Source: Fibrobacter succinogenes (GTDB lineage Bacteria; Fibrobacterota; Fibrobacteria; Fibrobacterales; Fibrobacteraceae). From it: a stretch of DNA of 46,519 nt. A model generated the notes under the pieces. The model did not search any database and was not told the origin of the DNA. It was given only the letters and a program-made list of their open reading frames with translations. The translations under genes were made by a program, and so were the position numbers. Location of the stretch: positions 1-46,519 of the forward strand of contig CADCGB010000017.1 in assembly GCA_902800815.1 (NCBI GenBank), read 5' to 3'. This document shows, in pieces, positions 16,782 to 23,989 of this stretch (position 1 is its first letter; every line of letters begins with the position of its first letter).

Positions 16782-17227
16782 ACATTTCGGATGACGAAAT
16801 TCTCGCCGAAGCTATCCGGCTCGTAGCAGACGGGGTCCAGGTCACCTTCCCCGTGAACGGCAGAAGCATGCTGCCGTTTATCGTGGGCGGTCGGGAAAGC
16901 GTCATCCTCGCGAAGCCGGAACAGCCGAAAATCGGCAACGTGGTGCTCGCCTTTGTCGACGGCAACCGATACGTCATCCACCGTATAGTGAAGGTCGAAG
17001 GCGAAAACGTCACGCTTATGGGCGACGGAAACCTTTACGGCGTGGAGCGCTGCAAGGTCACAGACATCAAGGCCCAGGCTTTCTACGTGGTCAATTCGCG
17101 CGGAAAACGGCATTCCCTGGATTCGGGCCTCTACAAGTTTGGTGCCAAGGTATGGTGCATCCTTAAGCCTATCAGAAAATGGCTACTATTGTGCTATAGA
17201 GTTTTAGAAAAGGTAAAGATATTATGA
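16778..17227 (+). CDS. S24/S26-type serine peptidase-like protein
   Basis: 149 residues. The nucleophile motif is in VNGRSMLPFI (Ser about residue 30), in the G-x-S-M-x-P context of signal peptidases. Downstream is YVIHRIVKVEGENVTLMGDG, where a His replaces the usual Lys general base, as in the archaeal/ER-type (Sec11-like) S26 group. The N-terminus has no membrane anchor, so catalysis would be cytosolic; only the C-terminus (residues about 125-149, WCILKPIRKWLLLCYRVL) is amphipathic or membrane-associating. It overlaps both neighbours by ATGA. In this operon it may trim a leader from a modified peptide before export. Peptidase identity is fairly secure, substrate unknown. Confidence 0.82.
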   Translation: MNISDDEILAEAIRLVADGVQVTFPVNGRSMLPFIVGGRESVILAKPEQPKIGNVVLAFVDGNRYVIHRIVKVEGENVTLMGDGNLYGVERCKVTDIKAQAFYVVNSRGKRHSLDSGLYKFGAKVWCILKPIRKWLLLCYRVLEKVKIL

Positions 17228-17493
17228 AACTGAAAAGCGGATTTGTGCTGCGCGACGTGTGCGGCGAGCAGGTGATTATGGGCGAAGGTATCGGGGCTCT
17301 CGATTTCGGGCGGCTCCTGTGCCTCAACGAGACTGCCGTATTCCTGTGGAAAAAGGCAGAAAGTGCCGGCGATTTTAGCGTAGACATGCTAGCCGAGGCC
17401 CTTTGCGAAGAATACGACGTGAGCGCGGAACAGGCCAAGACGGATGTCGCCGCCATCGTTGACGAATGGAAGAAGGTCGGTGTCGTAGAATGA
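17224..17493 (+). CDS. PqqD-like peptide chaperone / RiPP recognition element
   Basis: 89 residues, the normal size of a stand-alone PqqD. Three N-terminal strands (residues 3-30) lead into ALDFGRLLCLNETAVFLWKK, the PqqD hallmark where the Asn-x-x-A-x-x-hydrophobic-W helix begins. C-terminal helices DMLAEALCEEYDVSAEQAKT and VAAIVDEWKKVGVVE complete the winged-helix fold. PqqD-like proteins bind the leader of a ribosomal precursor peptide and present it to a modifying enzyme. It sits between a peptidase and an ABC exporter with ATGA overlaps on both sides. No precursor peptide or radical SAM partner is seen nearby. Confidence 0.9.
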   Translation: MKLKSGFVLRDVCGEQVIMGEGIGALDFGRLLCLNETAVFLWKKAESAGDFSVDMLAEALCEEYDVSAEQAKTDVAAIVDEWKKVGVVE

Positions 17494-19169
17494 ACTATGC
17501 GGCCTGGCTATGGCGCAATACGCGCGGTACACGGCTAAACGCCCTCGTACGTATCTGGATCGGTTTGGTCCAGGTGGTGCTCGGGCTCTTGATGGTATGG
17601 CTCTCCAAGAAGTTTATCGACGAGACCATACGCACGGGAACATCCCGCGAAATCGCGTGGATGATTGCGTTCCTCGTGCTTACCGTCGTGGGGCGAATCC
17701 TGCTCCGCCAGGTCTACTACTACATGACGACGGTCACCGTCACGCGCAAGTCTAACGCGCTCCGGCTAGACCTTTTTAGCAAGTATTTCTCGAAGCACCT
17801 CTTTAGCGAGCATGATTTCCACTCCGGCGACATTACCTCGCGCCTTACGAAGGACATCGATTCCGTAGCGACGGTCATTGCCGACACGCTCCCCCAGATG
17901 GTCGTGACAGGCATGCAGTTGCTAGGCGCGTTCCTGCTGATGCGCTTCTTCGATGCGCGCCTAGCCTGGGCGCTCGTGATATTCACACCGTTTGCGATTA
18001 TCATCGGAAAGTTTATCGCCCACCGCCTCAAGAACATGACGCACGACATCCGCGAGAAGGAAAGCAATATCCAGATGCACGTGCAGGAAGGCGTGGAACA
18101 CAATGCCGTGCTGCGCTCACTCGGGAGCGAACAATGGATGACGGAACGTCTCGGCACCATGCAGAGCGAACTCGAGAGCGGCGTGCAGCGCAGGACAAAG
18201 TTCTCGACTGTAACGCGATTCATGCTCGGGTGCGCATTCGGCATCGGCTACCTGATGGCATTCGTGTGGGGCGGTATCGGGCTTAGGAATGGCGTAATTA
18301 CTTTCGGCGTGATGACATCGTTCCTGCAGCTGGTGGGGCAAATCCAGCAGCCGATTCTCACGCTCCTGAATATGACCCCGCAGGTTGTGCACTCCACCGC
18401 AAGCATCGACAGGCTCGAGGAAATTAGAACGAACGACGATGCTGGCGATGCTCCTGCGGTAAACGGCGCAGACGGCGCGGCTTTAAACAATGCAGTGTTA
18501 AACGGCGCTATATTAAACGGCGCGGCCGGTGTCCGGTTCGAAGATGTCTCGTTCAGGTACGCGAAGGGCGACCGCGAAATCATCACGCACTTTACGCATG
18601 ACTTTAAGCCGGGTACAAAGACCGCTCTCTTGGGCGAAACCGGCGCGGGAAAGACGACGCTCTTCCGGATGATGCTCGGGTTTATCGAGCCTGCAGGCGG
18701 GAACATTTTGGTATATGCGGAGCAGTCTAATACGGGCGACAAACTTGCTGCAGGCAAGGCCACGCGCATGAATTTCGTATATGTCCCGCAGGGCAATACG
18801 CTCATGAGCGGCTCCATCCGGTACAACCTGCTCCTTGCAAAGCCTAGCGCGAGCGAAGATGAACTCAAGGCGGCTTTGCATACCGCCTGTGCAGACTTCG
18901 TGCTAGATTTCCCCCGCGGGCTCGATACCGAAATCGGCGAGCGGGGCGCGGGCCTCAGCGAGGGCCAGGCACAGCGTATCGCCATCGCACGCGGCCTCCT
19001 GCGCCCGGGCAGCATCCTGCTACTCGACGAAATCAGCGCATCGCTCGACGAAGAAACCGAGCGCGAACTGTACACCCGCCTTTTCGCCGCCTACCCCGAA
19101 AAGACGATGATCTTCATTACCCACCGTAGCGCCATCTGCACCCTCTGCGACGAGATTGTGCAGGTCTGA
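17490..19169 (+). CDS. ABC exporter, fused membrane and ATPase domains
   Basis: 559 residues from the ATG at 17490, which overlaps the pqqD-like stop. Residues 1-305 form a type I exporter membrane domain with about six helices. The ATPase domain starts near residue 350: Walker A GETGAGKTT, signature LSEGQAQRIAIARG (Glu instead of the usual Gly), Walker B SILLLDE, H-loop ITHRS. Between them lies an unusual low-complexity linker (about residues 325-348) with repeated L-N-G-A/N-G-A units, such as LNNAVLNGAILNGAAG. There is no C39 peptidase domain at the N-terminus, consistent with leader cleavage by the separate S26-like protein. It probably exports the cassette's product. A terminator follows at 19182. 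Confidence 0.93.
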   Translation: MNYAAWLWRNTRGTRLNALVRIWIGLVQVVLGLLMVWLSKKFIDETIRTGTSREIAWMIAFLVLTVVGRILLRQVYYYMTTVTVTRKSNALRLDLFSKYFSKHLFSEHDFHSGDITSRLTKDIDSVATVIADTLPQMVVTGMQLLGAFLLMRFFDARLAWALVIFTPFAIIIGKFIAHRLKNMTHDIREKESNIQMHVQEGVEHNAVLRSLGSEQWMTERLGTMQSELESGVQRRTKFSTVTRFMLGCAFGIGYLMAFVWGGIGLRNGVITFGVMTSFLQLVGQIQQPILTLLNMTPQVVHSTASIDRLEEIRTNDDAGDAPAVNGADGAALNNAVLNGAILNGAAGVRFEDVSFRYAKGDREIITHFTHDFKPGTKTALLGETGAGKTTLFRMMLGFIEPAGGNILVYAEQSNTGDKLAAGKATRMNFVYVPQGNTLMSGSIRYNLLLAKPSASEDELKAALHTACADFVLDFPRGLDTEIGERGAGLSEGQAQRIAIARGLLRPGSILLLDEISASLDEETERELYTRLFAAYPEKTMIFITHRSAICTLCDEIVQV

Positions 19170-19181
19170 CGCGGGTTTTTT

Positions 19182-19202
19182 GACACTCTTCGAGTGTCTT
19201 TT
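19182..19202 (+). terminator. terminator of the ABC exporter operon
   Basis: A perfect 7-bp stem GACACTC/GAGTGTC (19182-19188 with 19192-19198) is followed by TTTT, 12 bases after the exporter stop. Confidence 0.88.
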
Positions 19203-19302
19203 GCTAGGCTCAGAAGTGGGCCTGTAAACAGTCCCGTTTCACTCGCCTTACGCAAAAGTTTCTATATTCTCCGCGTAAAATTTTTATCATCCGAGGCATA
19301 AA

Positions 19303-20579
19303 ATGCTTGACATTAAGAAAATCCGTGAAAATCCGGAATACTACATTGCTGAAACAGAAAAGAAGTACACGACCGTGAGCCTGAAGGACGTCCTCGCCAT
19401 CGATAACGAGCGCCGCCCGCTCCTCACCGAAGTGGAACGCCTCAAGAGCGAACGCAACGCCGAATCCAAGAAGATTGGCGACCTCAAGAAGAAGGGCGAG
19501 AATGCCGATGAGGCCGTTGCCGCCATGCGCGCCCTGGGCGACAAGATCGACGAACTCGACAAGAAGCTCAAGGATCTCGACTACAAGCAGACCGAAATGC
19601 TCATGCACGTGCCGAACATCGCCCCGCGTTCCCCGGAAGGCAAGGACTCTAGCGACAACGTGGTTGAGAAGGACGGCCCGATTCCGTTTGACTACTACAC
19701 CAAGAACGATGACTTCGCCCGCGTGGACCACAAGACCCTCGGCGAACGCCTCGGCATCTTTGACTTTGAACGCGGCGCCAAGATTTCCGGCTCCGGCTTC
19801 CCGGTCTACCGTGGCTGGGGCTCCCGCCTGGAACGCGCCCTCATCCAGTTCTTCCTCGACGAACACATGAAGAACGGCTTCGAAGAATTCACGCCGCCGT
19901 ACCTGGTGACCCGCAACACCATGCGCGGCACGGGCCAGCTCCCGAAGTTCGAAGAAGACATGTACCGCTGCGACAAGGACGACGACCTGTTCCTCCAGAA
20001 GTTCCTCTGACCAACCTTTACGCTGGTGAAGTGATTCCGGAATCCGAACTCCCGAAGCGTATCTGCGCCTACTCCGCCTGCTTCCGCCGCGAAGCCGGTT
20101 CTTACGGCAAGGACACCCGCGGTCTCTTGCGCCTGCACCAGTTCAACAAGGTCGAGATGGTCTACTTCGCCCACCCGGAACACAGCTACGAAGACCACGA
20201 AGAACTCACCCGCTTCGGTGAAAAGCTCCTCGAAAAGCTCGGCCTCCCCTACCACCGCCTCGCCCTCTGCAAGGGCGACCTCGGTTTCGGTGCCGCCAAG
20301 TGCTACGACCTCGAAGTCTACGCCCCGGTCGAAAAGAAGTGGCTCGAAGTGAGCTCCTGCAGTAACTTCGAAGACTACCAGGCCCGTCGCGCCAACATCA
20401 AGACGAAGATTAACGGCAAGAACACGTTCGTACATACGCTGAACGGTTCCGGCCTCGCCACCCCGCGTGTGATGGTCGGCATCTGCGACAACTACCAGCA
20501 GAAAGACGGCTCGCTGTTGATCCCCGAAGTGCTGCGTCCGTACATGGGTGGCATGGAAAGGATTGAGCCGAAGAAGTAA
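19303..20579 (+). pseudogene. serS: seryl-tRNA synthetase, split by a frameshift
   Basis: The full locus encodes a class II seryl-tRNA synthetase, which charges tRNA-Ser (and tRNA-Sec). The first frame (19303-20010) carries the coiled-coil tRNA-binding arm (residues about 25-105) and the motif 1 region ([16 protein letters not shown]). It then reads DLFLQKFL and stops. The second frame continues from about 19998 to 20579 with motif 2 ([20 protein letters not shown]) and motif 3 ([20 protein letters not shown]). The serine-binding segment normally reading [13 protein letters not shown] is interrupted: the DNA goes from TTCCTC straight to CAGAAGTTCCTCTGACC. Loss of 10 bases encoding I-P-T plus one base of the Ala codon explains this exactly; adding 10 gives 429 codons, a normal length. 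Because the gene is essential, an assembly error or a second serS elsewhere is more likely than true loss. Confidence 0.9.
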
Positions 20580-20587
20580 TGAGACAA

Positions 20588-20646
20588 GGGAGGGCTCACC
20601 CTCCCGAAACACGAAAAAATTAACCCCGCCTTCAAGCGGGGTTTTT
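20588..20646. terminator. two hairpins ending serS and the convergent lipoprotein gene
   Basis: The first stem is GGGAGGG/CCCTCCC (20588-20594 with 20599-20605). The second is CCCCGC/GCGGGG (20624-20629 with 20636-20641), followed on the plus strand by TTTTT and on the minus strand by TTAATTTTTT, so it can terminate in both directions. Confidence 0.87.
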
Positions 20647-20663
20647 CTTTTATAAAATCTTAG

Positions 20664-21713
20664 CTATTCTGCCGTGGAGTCTTCCGGGGCATTTTCTGCC
20701 TGCGGCTTGGGTTCCGCATGCGGCTTGTCATCGGACTTCTTGTCCTTGAGGCAGCGCACCGAGTAAGCGTACGTTTTCTTCTTGCTGTAGTCGCCCAGGA
20801 ACTCGTCATTGTCGTAGTAGAGGTTCCAGTACGGCGCGTGTGACGGGTTGTTGCTTTCTTCAGCCACCCAGTAGTCGGCATCATGCCCTAGTTCCCTAAA
20901 CACGCCCTGCGCATTGCGGAAACCAGATGCCATCGCACCGAAACCGAAACGGTCCGTACCTGTAGGCCAATCCTCGCTGTACTTCCAGGAGAACGCCATC
21001 TTCAGGTATGTTCCGCTATTTTCCTTCGGGTAACGGTTGTTGTTCTTTGTGTAGATAAGGAGCGCGTTGAAGTCAGCATCCTTGGGCATGTGGAAGCCTT
21101 CAGGGCATGCACCGCGGTGTTCCTTCGCAATCACGCCTGCGGCAGAAGATGTCGCATACGATTTGTCGAGCCCCATTGCAGCAACCCAGGTGTAAAGCCT
21201 TCCAAACACCTTGCAGTTTTCGTGTTTGTTCTCGTAACAGAAACTTCCGTCGGCGGCATAGTCCAAATTCTGGCCCATCCAGGTCTGGCTTCCAATGTGA
21301 GCCAACCTGTAGAGCTTGCCATCGCGCTTGTCGCAGAGCATCTCTTCTGGAGCGTTCTCGCACAGGTCCGGCGGAGGTGCTACAGAGGAAGACGATTCTA
21401 CAGATGCAGAACTTTTCACCACGGTCTTCACGCTCGACGAAGACGCTACAGATGCTTCCGAGGATTCAGGAATTTCAGTAGTATCCGGACTTGCAGCGGC
21501 AGTATCCGCCAGTGCAGGATGGAACGCAGAACTGTCGCGGTATACCATTGGAATTGGAGAAGGAATCGGCTTTTTTACGACCTGACTTTCGACCTTTTTT
21601 TCTGAAACGGCCGATTTTGTGGACGTAGCAGGCTCGTCTTGCTTACACGAAATAACACCCCCTGCTATAGCGAGGAGCGATCCGCATAGAACAAATTTTT
21701 TCAATTTCTCCAC
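20664..21713 (-). CDS. lipoprotein with Fibrobacter succinogenes major paralogous domain
   Basis: 349 residues from the GTG at 21713, which lies 6 bases after TATATT and gives a signal peptide ending GGVISC (lipobox). A Ser/Ala/Thr-rich linker (about residues 25-115, with SSSS runs) leads to a cysteine-containing C-terminal domain. That domain reads DGKLYRLAHIGSQTWMGQNL, later GACPEGFHMPKDADFNALL, then ASGFRNAQGVF and YAYSVRCLKD. This is the 'FISUC major paralogous domain' (TIGR02145-type), a large family in Fibrobacter and Bacteroidota surface lipoproteins, related to formylglycine-enzyme-like folds. Its function is not established. It is the strongest taxonomic marker in the window. The tail is Pro/Glu/Ala-rich. 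Confidence 0.92.
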   Translation of the reverse strand: MEKLKKFVLCGSLLAIAGGVISCKQDEPATSTKSAVSEKKVESQVVKKPIPSPIPMVYRDSSAFHPALADTAAASPDTTEIPESSEASVASSSSVKTVVKSSASVESSSSVAPPPDLCENAPEEMLCDKRDGKLYRLAHIGSQTWMGQNLDYAADGSFCYENKHENCKVFGRLYTWVAAMGLDKSYATSSAAGVIAKEHRGACPEGFHMPKDADFNALLIYTKNNNRYPKENSGTYLKMAFSWKYSEDWPTGTDRFGFGAMASGFRNAQGVFRELGHDADYWVAEESNNPSHAPYWNLYYDNDEFLGDYSKKKTYAYSVRCLKDKKSDDKPHAEPKPQAENAPEDSTAE

Positions 21714-21719
21714 ATGAAA

Positions 21720-21725
21720 AATATA
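21720..21725 (-). promoter_or_regulatory. candidate -10 box, short-leader promoter
   Basis: TATATT on the minus strand, 6 bases before the GTG at 21713. No Shine-Dalgarno sequence fits between. Confidence 0.5.
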
Positions 21726-21796
21726 CGCATTTTTGTGACGAAGCGCACACGTTAAAAGTAAAAAATGCGCAAAACAATGCAAAAATTAAGGTCTAA

Positions 21797-22210
21797 CTAG
21801 GAATACTCGGGAAGAGAATTCACGCTTTTAAATGTCTTGCCCACCGGGTCAAGTTCAAAATATCGCGTGGCATCGCCCAGCGCAAGCATCACGTACTTGG
21901 GGGTCAGGATTTTCAGGTAACGGTTAAGTTGAACCTGCAGTTCAGGCCAGGTGTATTCGCCCGGGGCCTTACATTCCACCAAGAGCCAAGGCTTGTCGAT
22001 GGTCGCGCCTTCTCGGAAGTTGTTGACCACGATATCGGCACGCTCGTCCGACTTCGGGTCTACAAGGCCTAGAGCGAACTCGACCGTGATAACGTGTTCG
22101 GGAACCTTGACCACGTCGAGCAAGAAGCGTATGGTCGCCTGCCGCACATGCTCTTCGGGCGTGGCGGGTACATCCTTCTTGCGTATCGGGTCGTACAGGG
22201 TTTCTTGCAT
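21797..22210 (-). CDS. orphan HsdR N-terminal-domain (PD-(D/E)XK nuclease-like) protein
   Basis: 137 residues. It matches the stand-alone type I restriction HsdR N-terminal domain family: EEHVRQATIRFLLDVVKVPE, then DERADIVV and LLVECKAP, the Asp...Glu-x-Lys core of PD-(D/E)XK nucleases (about residues 57 and 78-80), and a C-terminal LKILTPKYVMLALGDATRYF. No hsdM, hsdS or helicase part is present nearby, and the length suits the small one-domain family found in Bacteroidota and Fibrobacter, often annotated as a type I restriction protein although its role is unknown. The ATG at 22210 follows TATATT by 6 bases. It lies between rplY and the paralogous lipoprotein gene. Confidence 0.85.
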   Translation of the reverse strand: MQETLYDPIRKKDVPATPEEHVRQATIRFLLDVVKVPEHVITVEFALGLVDPKSDERADIVVNNFREGATIDKPWLLVECKAPGEYTWPELQVQLNRYLKILTPKYVMLALGDATRYFELDPVGKTFKSVNSLPEYS

Positions 22211-22216
22211 GTTATA

Positions 22217-22249
22217 AATATAAATAAGGGAGGGCGCAAGCGCCCTCCC
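22217..22249 (-). terminator. rplY terminator, with the next gene's -10 box in its T-tract
   Basis: A perfect 10-bp inverted repeat (22228-22237 with 22240-22249) is followed on the minus strand by TTATTTATATT. The last six bases, 22217-22222, read TATATT and lie 6 bases before the ATG at 22210, so the terminator tail also looks like that gene's promoter -10 element. Confidence 0.82.
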
Positions 22250-22272
22250 TAAGACCTGTCTGTGAACAAGAA

Positions 22273-22917
22273 TTACTTCTTGTCGGCTTCGGCAGCGGGA
22301 GCTGCTGCAGCAGGTGCAGCGGCGGCGGCCGGAGCGGCTTCGGCAGCTTCGTCCTTCTTCTTGGACTTGGAGGTAATCGTGAAGATCACCGTGCGCGGGA
22401 GGCTAGCGAGTTCGCAGCCTTCCGGGAGCTTGAAGGACTTGGCGTAGAACGTCACGTTCGTTTCGAAAGCGGAGATATCCATTTCGAGAACGGTCGGGAT
22501 GCAGTCCGGCTTGGCGGAGAGGTAGAGGTAGCGGGTTTCCTGAGAGAACACGCCGCCCTGAGTCTTAACACCGACCGGAAGACCGTTGAGCTTCACCGGA
22601 ACGCGGACCTTGATCTTGGAGTCATCGCTGATCTTGATGAAATCGATGTGGGTGATCGCCTGCGAAATCGCATCCTTCTGGTAGTTGTAGATGACAGCGG
22701 GATTGCCGGCCTTGCCGTCGATCTCGAGGTCGAGAAGGGTGTAACGCTTGCCCGGGGCGAGAACCTTGCGAACATCGATAGCGCTAACGCTAATGTTCAC
22801 AGACTCCTGACCCTTACCATAATAGACGGCCGGAATCTTGCCTTCCTTGCGGAGACGGGCGCAGTCGCGGCTCTTGCCTAGCACTCTCGAGGTTGCTACG
22901 AGTTTTGTGAGTTCCAT
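22273..22917 (-). CDS. rplY: 50S ribosomal protein L25 (Ctc-type, two-domain)
   Basis: 214 residues. The start at 22917 gives MELTKLVATSRV and has GGAG 6 bases upstream; an in-frame ATG 12 bases earlier is less likely. The N-terminal L25 domain (about 1-95) binds 5S rRNA and includes RKEGKIPAVYYGKGQESVNI. The C-terminal TL5/Ctc beta domain (about 96-185) includes VPVKLNGLPVGVKTQGGV. An Ala/Pro-rich tail ends AAEADKK, common in bacterial L25. In many genomes the gene is followed by pth; here it is followed by its own terminator. Confidence 0.95.
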   Translation of the reverse strand: MELTKLVATSRVLGKSRDCARLRKEGKIPAVYYGKGQESVNISVSAIDVRKVLAPGKRYTLLDLEIDGKAGNPAVIYNYQKDAISQAITHIDFIKISDDSKIKVRVPVKLNGLPVGVKTQGGVFSQETRYLYLSAKPDCIPTVLEMDISAFETNVTFYAKSFKLPEGCELASLPRTVIFTITSKSKKKDEAAEAAPAAAAAPAAAAPAAEADKK

Positions 22918-22953
22918 TTTTGACTCCATTTGAGTTTGATTGTTAAAGGTTCA

Positions 22954-23025
22954 TTGGGGTAGCTGGATTCGAACCAACGAATAACGGAATCAAAATCCGT
23001 TGTCTTACCACTTGACGATACCCCA
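22954..23025 (-). tRNA. tRNA-Gln (anticodon UUG)
   Basis: 72 nucleotides on the minus strand. The acceptor TGGGGTA pairs perfectly with TACCCCA, with discriminator A; the CCA end is not encoded. The D arm contains AAGTGGTAAGAC, the anticodon stem ACGGA/TCCGT encloses the loop TTTTGAT with anticodon TTG, and the T arm contains GGTTCGAATCC. It lies just upstream of rplY on the same strand and might be cotranscribed with it. Confidence 0.96.
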
Positions 23026-23098
23026 ATGGTGGCGCAAATATAAAAAAATCTGAGGATTTTTTAAAGGGATTTGGCTTTTTTAGGGCAAAAAAGCGGAC

Positions 23099-23983
23099 TT
23101 AATTGTGCCAGAATTTGGTTAGAATCTGGTAGCGGGAGTAGGGCTTGAGGGTTTCGGCGGCGGTTTCGGCGGTGGCCCTATCCGTAAAAATGCCAAAAAC
23201 AGAAGCGCCGGAGCCGCTCATGAGGGCGACCCGCGCACCGAGGTCGAGTATCTTGTCCTTAAGGGCAGACACCAGCGGGTGCTTCGGGAACACGGAAACC
23301 TCAAAGGCGTTGAAGAACGAGTCGGAATCAAGCAGGCTGCTACCGAAGGAACGTTCGGCCTCGGAACCCGTCTCCCAGGCAAGCTTGTACTTTTCCCAGC
23401 GGTCCGGTCCGGACTTGGGGACACCTGCATAAGCATCCTTCGTGGGAACACTATCGTGCGGGGTCGCGATAAGCAACACCTCGCCCGCAGGCAGGTCTAA
23501 CGGGGAGATAAACGATAAACGCTCGCCGATGCCCTCGGCGAAAGCCGTGCCGCCTCTGACCAGGAAGGGCACGTCGGCCCCGAGTTTCGCCCCGATGCGT
23601 TCCAGTTCGGCAGGCGGAAGGCGCAACTCCCAGAGGCGGTTCAGCGCGCGGAGCGCTGCTGCGGCATCGGCACTACCGCCGCCAAGCCCCGCACCGAGCG
23701 GCATTATCTTGTCCAGAAAGATATCTGCACCCAGGTCGTTGTTGCCTACATGCGAGCGCAATGCAACTGCGGCCTTGTACACGAGGTCCGATTCCACAGG
23801 GTATTCCTGCGGGTTGCTGTAATCCAGGTGAATTTCACCGTCATCGCGGGAACTGAACTCAAGCGTATCGCCGGCATCGATCGTCTGGAAAACCGTTCCC
23901 AGGTCGTGATAGCCGTCCTCGCGCTTACGGATTACATCGAGGAACAAGTTGATTTTTGCAGGTGCGAATTCTTTCATGGTCAT
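23099..23983 (-). CDS. ispE: 4-diphosphocytidyl-2-C-methyl-D-erythritol kinase
   Basis: 294 residues. A GHMP kinase that phosphorylates CDP-methylerythritol with ATP in the non-mevalonate (MEP) isoprenoid pathway. The N-terminal motif FAPAKINLFLDVIRKREDGY, the ATP-binding Gly-rich loop PLGAGLGGGSADAAAALRAL (about residues 95-114) and the late motif ALMSGSGASVFGIF are all family hallmarks. The start may be 23983 or the second Met six bases later. It follows ftsK by 6 bases on the same strand, so the two are co-transcribed. Confidence 0.96.
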   Translation of the reverse strand: MTMKEFAPAKINLFLDVIRKREDGYHDLGTVFQTIDAGDTLEFSSRDDGEIHLDYSNPQEYPVESDLVYKAAVALRSHVGNNDLGADIFLDKIMPLGAGLGGGSADAAAALRALNRLWELRLPPAELERIGAKLGADVPFLVRGGTAFAEGIGERLSFISPLDLPAGEVLLIATPHDSVPTKDAYAGVPKSGPDRWEKYKLAWETGSEAERSFGSSLLDSDSFFNAFEVSVFPKHPLVSALKDKILDLGARVALMSGSGASVFGIFTDRATAETAAETLKPYSRYQILTKFWHN

Positions 23984-23989
23984 TAATCT

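Noticed and set aside
17224..17493. PqqD-like gene as part of a PQQ biosynthesis operon
   Set aside because: No pqqA, pqqC or pqqE homologue is near; the neighbours are a kinase, a peptidase and an exporter.
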